Notes: a model not told the origin generated them from the sequence alone. A stretch of DNA of 64,000 bases from Bacillus salacetis (GCF_003581585.1 NZ_QXIR01000001.1:1-64000), one strand, 5' to 3'. Shown: positions 23,978 to 33,171, counted from the first letter of the stretch. Translations and numbers: made by a program.

Positions 23978-25338
23978 CCAATGATCACCTTCTCCTTAGG
24001 ATAGTGATAGGATTCTTTAGCTGTATTGCCCCGGATCAAGAATAAGAAAGATAAGATTCCAATCCTTCCTATGAACATCAAGGCAATAATGATCCATTTT
24101 CCAGCGGTGCTCAGTTCTGCCGTGATGCCCATCGATAGTCCTGTGGTTCCGAATGCCGAGCAGACCTCGAAGATAATCTGCATGATGCTGAATGAAGGCT
24201 CAATATATGTAAGCAGAATAACTGCCGAGGAGCAGATCATTACAGCTGTAGTAATGACAATGAACGACCTGTGAATATCCTCTGGATCTACCTCTCTCCC
24301 GAACACTTTAATGGTGTCTTTACCTTTCGCATAGAAGAAAATGCTTAAGATCATGATGGCAAATGTCGTCGTACGGATACCTCCCCCTACACTGCTCGGT
24401 GATGCCCCGATGAACATCAGCCCGCTGAGGATCAGCAGGGTGGGGTTCGAAAACTCACTGACATCCATTGTCGCCAGTCCGCCATTCCTAGTGGAGACCG
24501 ATTGAAATAATGAATAGAAAAATGACTCATGCCAGGATTTCCCCAAGAAATAATGATTTCTTTCAAACCAGTAAATAAGAATTGTACCGACCAGGATCAG
24601 GATAAAGAACGTCAGGGTCGTTAATTTTGTAAACAATGTGAACCTGTAGTGGGAACTCCCCCCGCTTTTTATGAAATCTTTTATTTCGATAAGGACCGGA
24701 AAGCCAATGGCACCAAGTATCAATAAGTCAATATTGATAAATTGGACAAAGTAGTCATCCGCAAACGGCACAAGAGATGTTCCTGTTATATCAAAACCAG
24801 CATTCGTGGTGGCACTTACAGAAGCGAAAAAACCTTGTAAGAAAGCTTCCTGCCAAGTAGGGAAGTAATGCAGGAAGTGTATACCCAGGATAAGCGCCCC
24901 AAGCAGCTCAATACTGATAATGATGATTAATATCTGTCTCATCAGCTGGACGAGCCCTGAGAAGGTGGACCTGTTTTGGTCGGTCATAATCAGGCGGCGG
25001 TCCTTCAAGCCGATCTTCTTGCCAAAGAGGAGCCAAATGAATGTACCGAGGGTCATGATGCCAATACCGCCGAATTGCAATATGAAAGCCAGCACAAAAT
25101 AACCAGGGACACTGAAAGTATCAGTTGTCGATACGACTGTAAGCCCCGTTACACTAATGGCACTGACTGCAGTAAAGACAGCATCTATGAATGACCATTC
25201 TGCACCAGGCTTGTGTACACCCGGAAGGCTCAGCAGGATGGTCGAGACAGCCACAGCCAATAAATAAAATAAAACAATCAACTGTACAGACGATAACTTT
25301 CTTCTTAATTTATCTAATTTTCTTCTATCATTCATCAT
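23974..25338 (-). CDS. ktrD: KtrB/KtrD-type potassium uptake channel subunit
   Basis: 454 aa. Na+-dependent K+ translocating subunit, working with a cytosolic KtrA/KtrC ring that is not in this window. Four M1-P-M2 repeats with the filter glycines in SVTGLT, TNAGFD, TRNGGL and GTTGLS. Length and the absence of an adjacent ktrA/ktrC fit KtrD (B. subtilis ykrM). RBS GAAGG, ATG 25338 (25335 possible). Followed by the overlapping small membrane ORF. KtrB cannot be fully excluded. Confidence 0.85.
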   Translation of the reverse strand: MMNDRRKLDKLRRKLSSVQLIVLFYLLAVAVSTILLSLPGVHKPGAEWSFIDAVFTAVSAISVTGLTVVSTTDTFSVPGYFVLAFILQFGGIGIMTLGTFIWLLFGKKIGLKDRRLIMTDQNRSTFSGLVQLMRQILIIIISIELLGALILGIHFLHYFPTWQEAFLQGFFASVSATTNAGFDITGTSLVPFADDYFVQFINIDLLILGAIGFPVLIEIKDFIKSGGSSHYRFTLFTKLTTLTFFILILVGTILIYWFERNHYFLGKSWHESFFYSLFQSVSTRNGGLATMDVSEFSNPTLLILSGLMFIGASPSSVGGGIRTTTFAIMILSIFFYAKGKDTIKVFGREVDPEDIHRSFIVITTAVMICSSAVILLTYIEPSFSIMQIIFEVCSAFGTTGLSMGITAELSTAGKWIIIALMFIGRIGILSFLFLIRGNTAKESYHYPKEKVIIG

Positions 25339-25662
25339 TACACGACCTTCGGAAAGATATAAATACTCTTTATAGAATACCTTTTTTATATTTTAACACT
25401 ACCAATGAAAAATAAAAACGAGGCTTGGTTCTTTCACCGCCGATAATGATCAAAGCGGGCAAACAGACAAAGGACCTGCAGCCATGTTTACAAAAGCAGA
25501 AGGATTTCAATCCATAAAAACGGGAATAGACAACCAAGTCCAGTTCCCAAAAAATAGGTGGATTTTCCAAAGGTTTTTTTCAATTGCATCTACCTTTTTT
25601 CGACAACATACGCTATTATTAGCCTAGCAATAAAATTGAGATTTTCTGGAGGTTTGAATCGA
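25339..25662. other. Intergenic region, ktrD / ykaA
   Basis: 324 bp between divergent genes. It contains a long-range inverted repeat (GAGGCTTGGTT near 25420 with AACCAAGTCC near 25531), but no clear promoter pair and no convincing ORF. No c-di-AMP riboswitch is seen ahead of ktrD. Confidence 0.4.
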
Positions 25663-26280
25663 ATGGTATTCAAGAAAAAAGACAACTTCGCCATTCTACT
25701 TAGCAATATCGCCGTTAACTTAAAGGACGGAGCACATTATTTTGCTGACTATAAAATTAAGAATGCCAGTGACTTAAAAACGTTCTCGACCCACATGAAA
25801 GAACTAGAAACTAAAGGTGACAGTTATGTTCATGAAGTGATCAAGGATCTAAATAAAGTCTTCATCACACCGATCGAACGCGAAGACATCCTCGCATTGG
25901 CTATGAGTATGGACGATGTTCTGGATGGATTGGAGCATACCTCTGCCATGTTTGAAATGTACAATGTCACTCAAGCAGACGAATACATGCTGAAATTTGT
26001 GGAAGCAATCCGTGAAAGCAGTGATGAAATCGAGGCTGCGGTTAAAATGTTGTCAACAAAGAAATGGCCGCAGATACATGAACATGCTGTCAAAATCAAA
26101 GAATTGGAATCAAAGTGTGATGGTATTCTTCGACAGTCGATCAAGCATTTGTTCAGCACAGAAAAAGATCCGATTCGAATCATCCAATATAAAGAAATTT
26201 ACGAAGAACTTGAAGAAGTGGCCGACTATTGCCAGCATGTAGCCAATACTTTTGAAGCCATTATCATGAAGAATGCGTAA
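25663..26280 (+). CDS. ykaA: DUF47/PhoU-like protein, Pit accessory protein
   Basis: 205 aa, the same length as B. subtilis YkaA. PhoU-like helical bundle with metal-binding acidic motifs (ELETKGDSYVHE, SMDDVLDGLEH, ELESKCD, YEELEEVADYCQHVANTFE). These proteins are thought to control or assist the Pit phosphate transporter. ATG 25663 is preferred (GGAGG upstream); the longer open frame starts with an implausible hydrophobic leader. Pit follows 15 nt later in the same operon. Confidence 0.9.
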   Translation: MVFKKKDNFAILLSNIAVNLKDGAHYFADYKIKNASDLKTFSTHMKELETKGDSYVHEVIKDLNKVFITPIEREDILALAMSMDDVLDGLEHTSAMFEMYNVTQADEYMLKFVEAIRESSDEIEAAVKMLSTKKWPQIHEHAVKIKELESKCDGILRQSIKHLFSTEKDPIRIIQYKEIYEELEEVADYCQHVANTFEAIIMKNA

Positions 26281-26295
26281 GGAGCCTAATCAGGT

Positions 26296-27294
26296 ATGGA
26301 TACTATATTAATCTTGACCATTCTGATAGTGGCCGCGGCCCTGGCATTTGATTTCATCAATGGATTTCATGACACTGCCAATGCCATAGCCACATCAGTC
26401 TCAACAAAAGCGCTCAAGCCCAGACACGCCATCATCCTGGCAGCCGGGATGAATTTCGTCGGAGCGATGACATTCACCGGAGTAGCAAAGACGATCACCA
26501 AGGACATTGTCGATCCATTCACTCTTGAAAACGGGACAACGGTCATCCTGGCGGCACTTCTTGCTGCGATTGCCTGGAACCTTATCACCTGGTACTACGG
26601 GATTCCAAGCAGTTCCTCCCACGCCCTGATCGGTTCTATTGCAGGGGCGGCCATCGCCGCAGCGGGATTTTCGGCATTGAACTACACAGGATTCATCAAA
26701 ATCATCCAGGCACTTCTGTTTTCGCCGATCCTTGCTTTCGTCATCGGCTTTATTGTCTACAGCATTTTCAAAGTTGTATTCAAGAACAGCAACCTGGCGA
26801 AAACAAACCGGAACTTCCGATTCATCCAAATCGGGACAGCTGCGCTGCAATCATTTACACATGGAACCAATGATGCTCAAAAGGCAATGGGAATCATCAC
26901 TATGGCTTTAATCGTCAATAACTACCAGACTTCTGAAGATATCCAGACATGGGTTCAATTTTCCTGTGCACTCGCCATGGGTCTTGGAACATCCATCGGA
27001 GGCTGGAAAATCATCAAGACCGTCGGCGGGAAAATCATGAAGATCCGTCCCGTCAATGGCGTGGCTGCCGACCTGACTGGAGCTGCAGTCATTTTCGGAG
27101 CTACTGCCATTCATTTACCTGTCAGTACAACCCATGTCATTTCCTCTTCCATTCTGGGTGTCGGTTCGGCTCACCGTGTTAAAGGTGTGAAATGGGGAAC
27201 GGCTCAAAGGATGCTGATCACTTGGGTGATTACGCTCCCGATATCAGCTTCCCTGGCTGCCATCATTTACTCCATCTTAAATTTGTTCTTTTGA
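26296..27294 (+). CDS. pit: Low-affinity inorganic phosphate transporter
   Basis: 332 aa. PiT-family symporter for phosphate (as a metal-phosphate complex in bacteria). Both halves carry the family signature: GFHDTANAIAT (about 23-33) and THGTNDAQKAMG (about 195-206). About ten transmembrane helices; PSSSSHALIG and PVSTTHVISS are the paired substrate loops. RBS AAGGAG. Second gene of the ykaA-pit operon, ending at the terminator 27311-27360. Confidence 0.93.
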   Translation: MDTILILTILIVAAALAFDFINGFHDTANAIATSVSTKALKPRHAIILAAGMNFVGAMTFTGVAKTITKDIVDPFTLENGTTVILAALLAAIAWNLITWYYGIPSSSSHALIGSIAGAAIAAAGFSALNYTGFIKIIQALLFSPILAFVIGFIVYSIFKVVFKNSNLAKTNRNFRFIQIGTAALQSFTHGTNDAQKAMGIITMALIVNNYQTSEDIQTWVQFSCALAMGLGTSIGGWKIIKTVGGKIMKIRPVNGVAADLTGAAVIFGATAIHLPVSTTHVISSSILGVGSAHRVKGVKWGTAQRMLITWVITLPISASLAAIIYSILNLFF

Positions 27295-27310
27295 TGGATT
27301 CTTCACCAGC

Positions 27311-27360
27311 AAAAAGGTCTGTCCTACCGTCATGAAGACGGAAGGACAGACCTTTTTTAT
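27311..27360. terminator. Strong terminator after pit
   Basis: A 15-bp stem AAAAAGGTCTGTCCT and complement with T tail. The left A run also serves minus-strand transcripts, ending the chemoreceptor gene in reverse only if it reads past 27396. Confidence 0.85.
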
Positions 27361-27395
27361 TGTTTATCCTGAACCGGTATTTTTTGTACAGCTTC

Positions 27396-29450
27396 CTACA
27401 GTTTGAACTGGGAAATAACTTCTTCCAATTCGACGGCCATCTTTGCTAATTCTTTGGCTGCGAAAGATACATCTTCCATTGAGGCATTCATTTGCTGAGA
27501 GGATGCTGCTACAGTCTGGGAATGGTCATTCACTTCCAAGGATGTTTTGGAAACATTATCTATGTAAGATACCACTTCCACTATGCGTTTTTTCATTTCA
27601 TCCATTGCAGCACCCGCATCTGTAATATTTGATGATACATGCAGGACAGAATCCTTGATCTCTCCAAATGCCTGTCCGCTTTCATTTACAAACTGCAAAC
27701 CTGCCTTAGCAGACTCGGAACCCCTCGTGACCATCACCATCGATTCAGTAATGCCACTTTTTATATCACTTACAATATCATTTATTTGCAGTGCAGACTG
27801 ATTCGATTGCTCAGCAAGCTTACGCACTTCTTCCGCTACCACCGCAAAGCCTTTTCCATGTTCACCTGCCCTTGCTGCCTCGATTGCAGCATTTAACGCC
27901 AGAAGGTTTGTTTGTTCAGAAATGGACTGAATCATAAGGCTGATGTGGCTTACCTCGTTTGATTTCTCGCTCAATTCACTTATCTTCTCGGCAGATGAAG
28001 CAACATGGCGGTCAATTTCACTCATCTGTTCCACCGTCTGCTTGACCACATTTGTACCTTGTATAGCTGTTTCTGCAGATAAATTGATTGAATCACTGAC
28101 CGTTCTCATGCTTACTGTTACATCATCTACGCTTCTGGAAACTTCGGTAATAATTTCAACCGCGTCTTCCATTGCCAATTTCTGATCATCGGTGCCAGCA
28201 GCTACCCCTTGAATGGACACAGCGATTTGGCCTGCCGCTTCCTGATTTTGAATAGACCCTGCAGCAAGTTCCTCAGAAGTAGCTGACAGCTGCTGTGATC
28301 CATCCGAAATCTTGGCAATCAAGCCTCTCAAGCTCGCAGCCATTGTATTATAGTTTTCACCCATTTCGCCAATTTCATCATTGGAGCGGACATCTACACG
28401 CTGTGTGAGATCCCCATCCGCCATCGCAACTGAGAGATTACTGATTTTCTTGATATTGCCTGTTATTCGTAAACTCATAAATACGGAAACGACTATAGCA
28501 ATGACCGCGGCAATTGCCCCAATAATCAAAATCGCATTTCGTATGTTATCAGCGGTGGCAGCCAGCTCTTTTTGTTCTACCACAGCTACATATTTCCACC
28601 CCTCGATTTCCGAATCCACTGTATTCAGCAGATAATCTTTTCCATCGATAGAAGCCTCGAAAGTCCCATTTTCACTTAAATCCTTCAATTGAGGGATATT
28701 CATCTCTGCGATTGGCTGGAAATTCAATTCAGGGTTATGTGGATTTGCTAAGATTGTCCCGTCTGTTTGAGTCAGGATAACGTATCCATTCTCACCGATC
28801 TTGATGTCTTTGATTATATCTGTTAATCCATCCAAACTGACATCAAGGCCAAGCACCCCGTTTTCCTTTCCATTTACTTCAATCGCTGCCACGTTGCTTA
28901 CGATGATTCCATCCTGTCCAGTAGCGGCATAAGCGCTTGTTAATCTTACTTCACCAGGCTGTTCCATAGCTGCTCCATACCATGGCCTCTCCCTGGGATC
29001 AAAACCAGGATTGGTCGGCCCTTCCGGATATTGGATGTATCCACCATCGGAAGTTCCCATATAAACATAAGCAGCATTTGGGTGCGTGGCTCCAAACTGG
29101 GAGAAGACATTAAATATCGCTTTTTCCACATCACCATTTTTAGAAGGAGTCATTTCGATAGAATCTCCCCCGCTGGCGTTCATGTAGGATGTCACACTAT
29201 CATCCGCTTTTATTACTGATGGGTTTGTTGCAAGAAGCAGGACATTCTCCCTGATGGATTCAAAGTACATTGAAATCGCATTATCCACTTGATTGATTTC
29301 TCGTTCACTGAAATTGATGTAATCTTCTTTAGTTGTTTCACTTACTCTATTATTCACAAAGAAACCGATTAGAGCCATAGGCAGCAGGGAAAGCAGCAAA
29401 GAATAGATTAACAGCTTTGATTTAAAGGAGAACTTAATTTTTTTCATCAT
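27396..29450 (-). CDS. Methyl-accepting chemotaxis protein with dCache sensor
   Basis: 684 aa. Two membrane helices flank an extracellular double Cache domain (about 35-285) with [13 protein letters not shown], the ligand-pocket signature for amino acids and related compounds. Then HAMP (about 305-360) and a long methyl-accepting helical hairpin with the hairpin tip [21 protein letters not shown] (in parts: [22 protein letters not shown]). It signals to CheA/CheW. ATG 29450 is chosen (GGAAGG upstream). It lies downstream of the nitrilase gene and its c-di-GMP riboswitch, with a hairpin in between that could attenuate the transcript. Confidence 0.92.
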   Translation of the reverse strand: MMKKIKFSFKSKLLIYSLLLSLLPMALIGFFVNNRVSETTKEDYINFSEREINQVDNAISMYFESIRENVLLLATNPSVIKADDSVTSYMNASGGDSIEMTPSKNGDVEKAIFNVFSQFGATHPNAAYVYMGTSDGGYIQYPEGPTNPGFDPRERPWYGAAMEQPGEVRLTSAYAATGQDGIIVSNVAAIEVNGKENGVLGLDVSLDGLTDIIKDIKIGENGYVILTQTDGTILANPHNPELNFQPIAEMNIPQLKDLSENGTFEASIDGKDYLLNTVDSEIEGWKYVAVVEQKELAATADNIRNAILIIGAIAAVIAIVVSVFMSLRITGNIKKISNLSVAMADGDLTQRVDVRSNDEIGEMGENYNTMAASLRGLIAKISDGSQQLSATSEELAAGSIQNQEAAGQIAVSIQGVAAGTDDQKLAMEDAVEIITEVSRSVDDVTVSMRTVSDSINLSAETAIQGTNVVKQTVEQMSEIDRHVASSAEKISELSEKSNEVSHISLMIQSISEQTNLLALNAAIEAARAGEHGKGFAVVAEEVRKLAEQSNQSALQINDIVSDIKSGITESMVMVTRGSESAKAGLQFVNESGQAFGEIKDSVLHVSSNITDAGAAMDEMKKRIVEVVSYIDNVSKTSLEVNDHSQTVAASSQQMNASMEDVSFAAKELAKMAVELEEVISQFKL

Positions 29451-29464
29451 TATATCCTTCCGGG

Positions 29465-29501
29465 AAGAAAGGACAGGCATTCAGTTAGCCTGTCCTTTCT
29501 T
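29465..29501 (-). terminator. Hairpin between nitrilase and chemoreceptor genes
   Basis: A 14-bp perfect stem (AAGAAAGGACAGGC and complement) with a weak U tail (CTTTCTTCCC). It probably ends most nitrilase transcripts but may let some continue into the chemoreceptor gene. Confidence 0.65.
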
Positions 29502-29509
29502 GCAGTATA

Positions 29510-31351
29510 TTATTCTAGAATAAGCGGCTTGAAGTACGCAGGTTTTCTTGACAAAATCAGCAGTTCCTGATTGAACCAAGCCTCAGGCTGGATCGTCTCA
29601 AATTCAACTACCAATGCCTGTTCTGTATCGTCTGATGCAACGACAGGCTGGTCAAGGGCGTATAGAGGGTCCAATGTATACAGACTGCTTCCGCCTAAGA
29701 AGTTCTGCTCTGTACCAATAAAGTTAGATACAATCGTATAAGCTTGTGCACCGATGGCTACTGCATCCCAAGTGACCATAGCCCCTTCAGGATACTCATT
29801 GGCTGATACCACTTTATTGATTTCCATTTTCCCGCCGAATTGTCCATTCCAAGCCGATGGGATTGCAATGATATCTGCTCGTTTAACAGCCATAACTCCT
29901 GAAGCCTCAGGGTATTCTGCATCCTCGCCGATAAGTATTCCAATTTTACCCAGACTTTCGGTCTCAAATACTGGCAGCTCGTCACCTGCAGAAGCCCACT
30001 TTTTATCTTCTTCACTCAAATGGGTCTTTTGATAGTGTCCTGCGGTGGAACCATCTTCGGAAACGAGCATAGCTGAGTTATATAACGCCTTCCCATCTTG
30101 TTCGATGAAGCCGAATACGATTGAAATATCAAACTGTCGTGATAGATCGGCGATAAATTCTTCTGATTCACCATCAGCTGTTTCTGCAAGAGCTTTAATG
30201 GCTTTTTTCTTCAAACCATCTACAGGCCCAGTCAACGAAAGTTCCGGAAGAACAACCATGTTCAGATCAGGATTCTTTCTCTTTGCCCCCTTGATCAGGT
30301 CTTTGATTTTTTCTTTATTGCTTTCCTTATTTCCGATTAAAGGCTCATATTGAAGTGCTGCTGCTGTAACCTTATGGGAAGTTGTATTCTTTGTATAATC
30401 CCAAGGTGCTGCCTGCTGCAATAGTTCCTTATATAATTCCGGCCTGCGGCTTTCCAAAGCTTCTTTATTCTCATTGTCGTACTTTTTCGGATCAATGCTT
30501 GCATACGTGATTGTTGGTTCGTTGATATCTTCTTCAGGTGTCATGACGACTGCAGCTTCGGCCAGCTTTTCTCCCTCAGGAGACCAAATGGCGCTTCCTC
30601 CGATCATATGAAAGCCGTTTTCCGTATTGGAGCGGTTCGCACTTACGACATACATTCCATTTTGCTGGGCTCTTGCCGGCAAAGCAGAAATGGCCTGCGC
30701 TGAAGAGTTCGTCGGAAAAGCCAGGATTTCCGCTCCCTGTATCCCTGCCAATCTGGCAGTCTCGTAATAAGCAGAATCCATGCAAACATTGATGGCTATT
30801 TTTCCAAGTTCAGTGTCGAATACTGGCACACCCAGGTCTCCCCAAGCTGCCCAATGCATTTCCGTTTCCCACATTTGTGTCTTTCTATATTTTCCTATGT
30901 AACCATCTGGTCCTACCAAAGCAGCTGAATTGTAATAGATGTCTGTCTCTTCATCCACTTCAGCCATTCCAAATGCAATATATGAATCATATTTTTTCGT
31001 AAGCTTCTCGAAAGCTTTGGTTGTCTTTCCAGGGATTGAATCAACAAACGGTTCAATGCCTGCACGATCTGCATAGTAGTATCCCGTCGTAGCCATCTCC
31101 GGAGCTACTACAAGCCTGGCTCCATTTTGAAATGCTTCTTCCACAATCTTCAGTAACTCTTCAACATTTTTATCCCGCTCATTAAGAATGGGGTTGAATT
31201 GAACAGATGCAACTTTAAACGGTTCCTCAATCTTTTCTGTTTTCTTATCTTCTTTCGCTTCGACACGTGAATTTTCTTGATTCCAGTAGTAACCGCCGAC
31301 AGATACTACAGAAAATAAAAGTATAATAAAAACTAACAGCTTCTTCTTCAT
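29510..31351 (-). CDS. Membrane-anchored protein with two nitrilase (carbon-nitrogen hydrolase) domains
   Basis: 613 aa. N-terminal signal/anchor (about 4-22), so the enzyme faces outward. Domain 1 (about 45-290) has the Glu-Lys-Cys triad: Glu85 (VVAPEMATTG), Lys157 (YRKTQMW), Cys190 (INVCMDS). Domain 2 (about 325-605) keeps Glu370 (VVLPELSLTG) and Lys442 (YQKTHLS) but has Gly475 where Cys belongs (ILIGEDAEYPE), so it cannot use the usual mechanism. The family hydrolyses nitriles, amides or carbamyl groups. RBS AGAGGAG, ATG 31351. Controlled by the c-di-GMP-I riboswitch upstream. Substrate unknown. Confidence 0.87.
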   Translation of the reverse strand: MKKKLLVFIILLFSVVSVGGYYWNQENSRVEAKEDKKTEKIEEPFKVASVQFNPILNERDKNVEELLKIVEEAFQNGARLVVAPEMATTGYYYADRAGIEPFVDSIPGKTTKAFEKLTKKYDSYIAFGMAEVDEETDIYYNSAALVGPDGYIGKYRKTQMWETEMHWAAWGDLGVPVFDTELGKIAINVCMDSAYYETARLAGIQGAEILAFPTNSSAQAISALPARAQQNGMYVVSANRSNTENGFHMIGGSAIWSPEGEKLAEAAVVMTPEEDINEPTITYASIDPKKYDNENKEALESRRPELYKELLQQAAPWDYTKNTTSHKVTAAALQYEPLIGNKESNKEKIKDLIKGAKRKNPDLNMVVLPELSLTGPVDGLKKKAIKALAETADGESEEFIADLSRQFDISIVFGFIEQDGKALYNSAMLVSEDGSTAGHYQKTHLSEEDKKWASAGDELPVFETESLGKIGILIGEDAEYPEASGVMAVKRADIIAIPSAWNGQFGGKMEINKVVSANEYPEGAMVTWDAVAIGAQAYTIVSNFIGTEQNFLGGSSLYTLDPLYALDQPVVASDDTEQALVVEFETIQPEAWFNQELLILSRKPAYFKPLILE

Positions 31352-31481
31352 ATAAACTCCTCTTTTTACTCCATTTTGTAATGATTGATTTATAAAATTA
31401 ACTCAGGGCTTCAGTGAACAACATTTCATTCTTGAAAAGCATAATTACAAAAATCTCCATCCTCCTTTAAATAAGGGCAAA

Positions 31482-31523
31482 CAAAAAAGCGGCCGTATCC
31501 CAATAAAGGAACAGCCGCTTTTC
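31482..31523 (-). terminator. Riboswitch expression-platform terminator
   Basis: The minus-strand RNA forms AAAAGCGGCtGTtCC with GGGATACgGCCGCTTTT and then a U run, directly after the aptamer. Ligand binding would decide between this stem and read-through. Confidence 0.85.
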
Positions 31524-31620
31524 TGGCTATTCGGCAACCTGGCAATCATGACCCTGTTGAACAGGATTTTAGACCCATAGCTTTGCGTCCTTACCTTTCG
31601 ATAAGTTTGCCTTTATCGTC
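31524..31620 (-). promoter_or_regulatory. Cyclic-di-GMP-I (GEMM-I) riboswitch aptamer
   Basis: The minus-strand RNA carries the conserved GEMM-I blocks in order: GGCAAAC, a GAAA tetraloop after CTTATC, GGACGCAAAGC, GGGTCTAA (tetraloop receptor side) and GCCAGGTTGCCGA. It is followed at once by a terminator and the tandem nitrilase gene. A short hairpin GTGAGT-TTAA-like-ACTCAC lies just 5' (31638-31653). The ligand assignment follows the established motif. Whether c-di-GMP turns the gene on or off is not decided here. Confidence 0.9.
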
Positions 31621-31667
31621 ACTTCGTTATTAAATGGGTGAGTTAAGACTCACACCAACCAAAATAT

Positions 31668-31696
31668 ATGTTACAAAAGAACCACTTTTATAACAA
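31668..31696 (-). promoter_or_regulatory. Promoter of the riboswitch-nitrilase transcript
   Basis: Minus strand TTGTTA (31691-31696), 17-bp spacer, TAACAT (31668-31673), about 40 nt before the aptamer. Confidence 0.6.
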
Positions 31697-31764
31697 GATG
31701 TTTTTGTATAGAAATAAAAGTAATTAAATTGCGAATATTCCTTTAACCTTTATTTGTAAGACAA

Positions 31765-31792
31765 CAAAAAAACACAGCCATTTTGACTGTGC
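31765..31792 (-). terminator. Terminator of the tRNA gene
   Basis: CACAGTCA / TGGCTGTG stem with a U tail on the minus strand, just after the tRNA. Confidence 0.8.
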
Positions 31793-31800
31793 TTTTGGTA

Positions 31801-31873
31801 TGGAGCATAGCGGGATCGAACCGCTGACCTCTTCGCTGCCAGCGAAGCGCTCTCCCAGCTGAGCTAATGCCCC
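31801..31873 (-). tRNA. tRNA-Ala (anticodon GGC)
   Basis: A complete cloverleaf on the minus strand: acceptor GGGGCAT/ATGCTCC, D arm GCTC...GAGC, anticodon arm CTTCG-CTGGCAG-CGAAG with anticodon GGC, T arm AGCGG-TTCGATC-CCGCT, discriminator A. The CCA end is not encoded (TAC follows). 73 nt. It is a lone tRNA gene with its own promoter and terminator. Confidence 0.97.
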
Positions 31874-31898
31874 TTAATATAATGTTGCGACGCTTATT

Positions 31899-31927
31899 AT
31901 TATATAAAGTTTACTTTATTTTAGCAA
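31899..31927 (-). promoter_or_regulatory. Promoter of tRNA-Ala
   Basis: Minus strand TTGCTA (31922-31927), 17-bp spacer and perfect TATAAT (31899-31904). Confidence 0.85.
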
Positions 31928-31979
31928 GTGGTTTTATCAATTTTTTTTCACTTTGGAATGTATTGTTCTACATTCCATA

Positions 31980-32008
31980 TTGTAAACGCTTTCCATTCCT
32001 TTTATAAT
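31980..32008 (+). promoter_or_regulatory. Promoter with overlapping cre (CcpA) site
   Basis: TTGTAA (31980-31985), 17-bp spacer, perfect TATAAT (32003-32008). TGTAAACGCTTTCC (31981-31994) matches the cre consensus TGWAANCGNTNWCA at 13 of 14 positions and covers the -35 and spacer, so CcpA would repress the methyltransferase gene on preferred sugars. Confidence 0.75.
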
Positions 32009-32041
32009 GAAAGAAAATTCAGATATCAATAGGAGGATCAT

Positions 32042-33094
32042 ATGCTGCAAGCTGAACTGCTGCCGGAAGAGACCAGGCCGTTTGATGAGTCATATATTGG
32101 AAAAAGCGAGATGCAAGGGAATTACCGTATGGATCTTCGAAACTTTACAGAGAAGGAATATAACAAATTTGTTAAGGTGGATACCGTCCGTGACTGGTCC
32201 ATGTTGTCCTGGAAAGATGTGGGCCGGCCCTTTGAGGTGAAAAATTATTCTGCAGACAGACATCAATATGAACAAGAGCACGGCAAGCCCATGAGCGCAC
32301 ATACTTCCTGGCAGTACTTCAACAAGTCCTTTCATGAATGGTTCTCAAAAGATATTCCGCATGAGCAGCAGAAGGAAAAAGAAAAGTTCTTTGCCAGCCT
32401 GAAATCCTTCAAGCCTGGAGAAATCAAATCTGCCCTTGGCGATGTCGTCCGTATTCAACTATGGAATTATGTCCATCGTATTCAGGATGGAATCTGGGAC
32501 CCGCGTGGGAAAAGGACCCTCTTTGAAGGAATGGATGTTTCTAAACCGAGGATTCTTTTCCTTGGGGCAGCGGAAGGGTATGAAGCTATGCAGCTTGCCG
32601 CTATGTATCCCGGTGCAAAAGTGGTGATGGTCGACTATGATGAATACTGCAAGACAACAAGGTTTGAGCATTTTCCGGACTCCTATCCATTTCTCGGTGA
32701 AAATCCTCAAACAGGCCAGCCAAAAATATATTATAAGGATGACTTGAATATTGAATATGTTGTGGATGATATCCGGAACCTCCCGTATGGAAAGGAATTC
32801 GATATTGTCCTGTCAGTCGGGCTTCTTGAGCATTTTCCGGACGAATATAAACCTGAAGTGGTGGACTGGCACCGCAAATTCCTGAAACCGAATGGATATG
32901 TTGTCATGACCACACCACGGAACCAATTGCGTTCACGAATCTATTACAATATTTTTGCAGATGTTATGAATCATACTTACCGGGAACTGATGACGGTCGA
33001 ACAAATGGGGTTATATATGTATGAAAACGGTTTGGACATCCTTAAATCCGGGTTCATCAAAGTTCATAATGGTATAATCGCAAAAGCCCGTTGA
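32042..33094 (+). CDS. Class I SAM-dependent methyltransferase
   Basis: 350 aa. The C-terminal two thirds (about 165-345) is a Rossmann methyltransferase: motif I ILFLGAAEGYEAM, acidic MVDYDE after strand 2, DDIRNLPYGKEFDIVLSVGLLEHF (in parts: DDIRNLPYG, VLSVGLLEHF) and a KPNGYVVMTTPRNQ motif. The N-terminal about 160 residues are polar and not recognised; they may define the substrate. RBS TAGGAGG, ATG 32042. A strong promoter with a cre site suggests carbon-catabolite control. No biosynthetic partner is adjacent. Confidence 0.82.
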   Translation: MLQAELLPEETRPFDESYIGKSEMQGNYRMDLRNFTEKEYNKFVKVDTVRDWSMLSWKDVGRPFEVKNYSADRHQYEQEHGKPMSAHTSWQYFNKSFHEWFSKDIPHEQQKEKEKFFASLKSFKPGEIKSALGDVVRIQLWNYVHRIQDGIWDPRGKRTLFEGMDVSKPRILFLGAAEGYEAMQLAAMYPGAKVVMVDYDEYCKTTRFEHFPDSYPFLGENPQTGQPKIYYKDDLNIEYVVDDIRNLPYGKEFDIVLSVGLLEHFPDEYKPEVVDWHRKFLKPNGYVVMTTPRNQLRSRIYYNIFADVMNHTYRELMTVEQMGLYMYENGLDILKSGFIKVHNGIIAKAR

Positions 33095-33110
33095 GGTTAT
33101 TTTTCTTTTA

Positions 33111-33138
33111 TGTAACATTTCCGTTTCATCTTCGTCTA
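33111..33138 (+). promoter_or_regulatory. ECF-sigma-type promoter of the beta-propeller gene
   Basis: TGTAAC (33111-33116), 16-bp spacer, CGTCTA (33133-33138). This matches the B. subtilis extracytoplasmic-function consensus (TGWAAC-N16/17-CGTC) and lies 34 nt before the start codon. No better sigma-A promoter is seen. Confidence 0.7.
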
Positions 33139-33171
33139 CTTCAGTAATAAATGACAAAAAGGAGTGAGGAG

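Noticed and set aside
25339-25420. c-di-AMP (ydaO) riboswitch before ktrD
   Set aside because: The leader is short and AT-rich and none of the conserved ydaO blocks is present.
25370-25570. 66-aa ORF on the minus strand upstream of ktrD
   Set aside because: TTG start without ribosome site, and composition unlike neighbouring proteins.
31380-31465. 20-codon upstream ORF between riboswitch terminator and nitrilase gene
   Set aside because: Its ATG directly touches the AGGAGG, which is too close for normal initiation.
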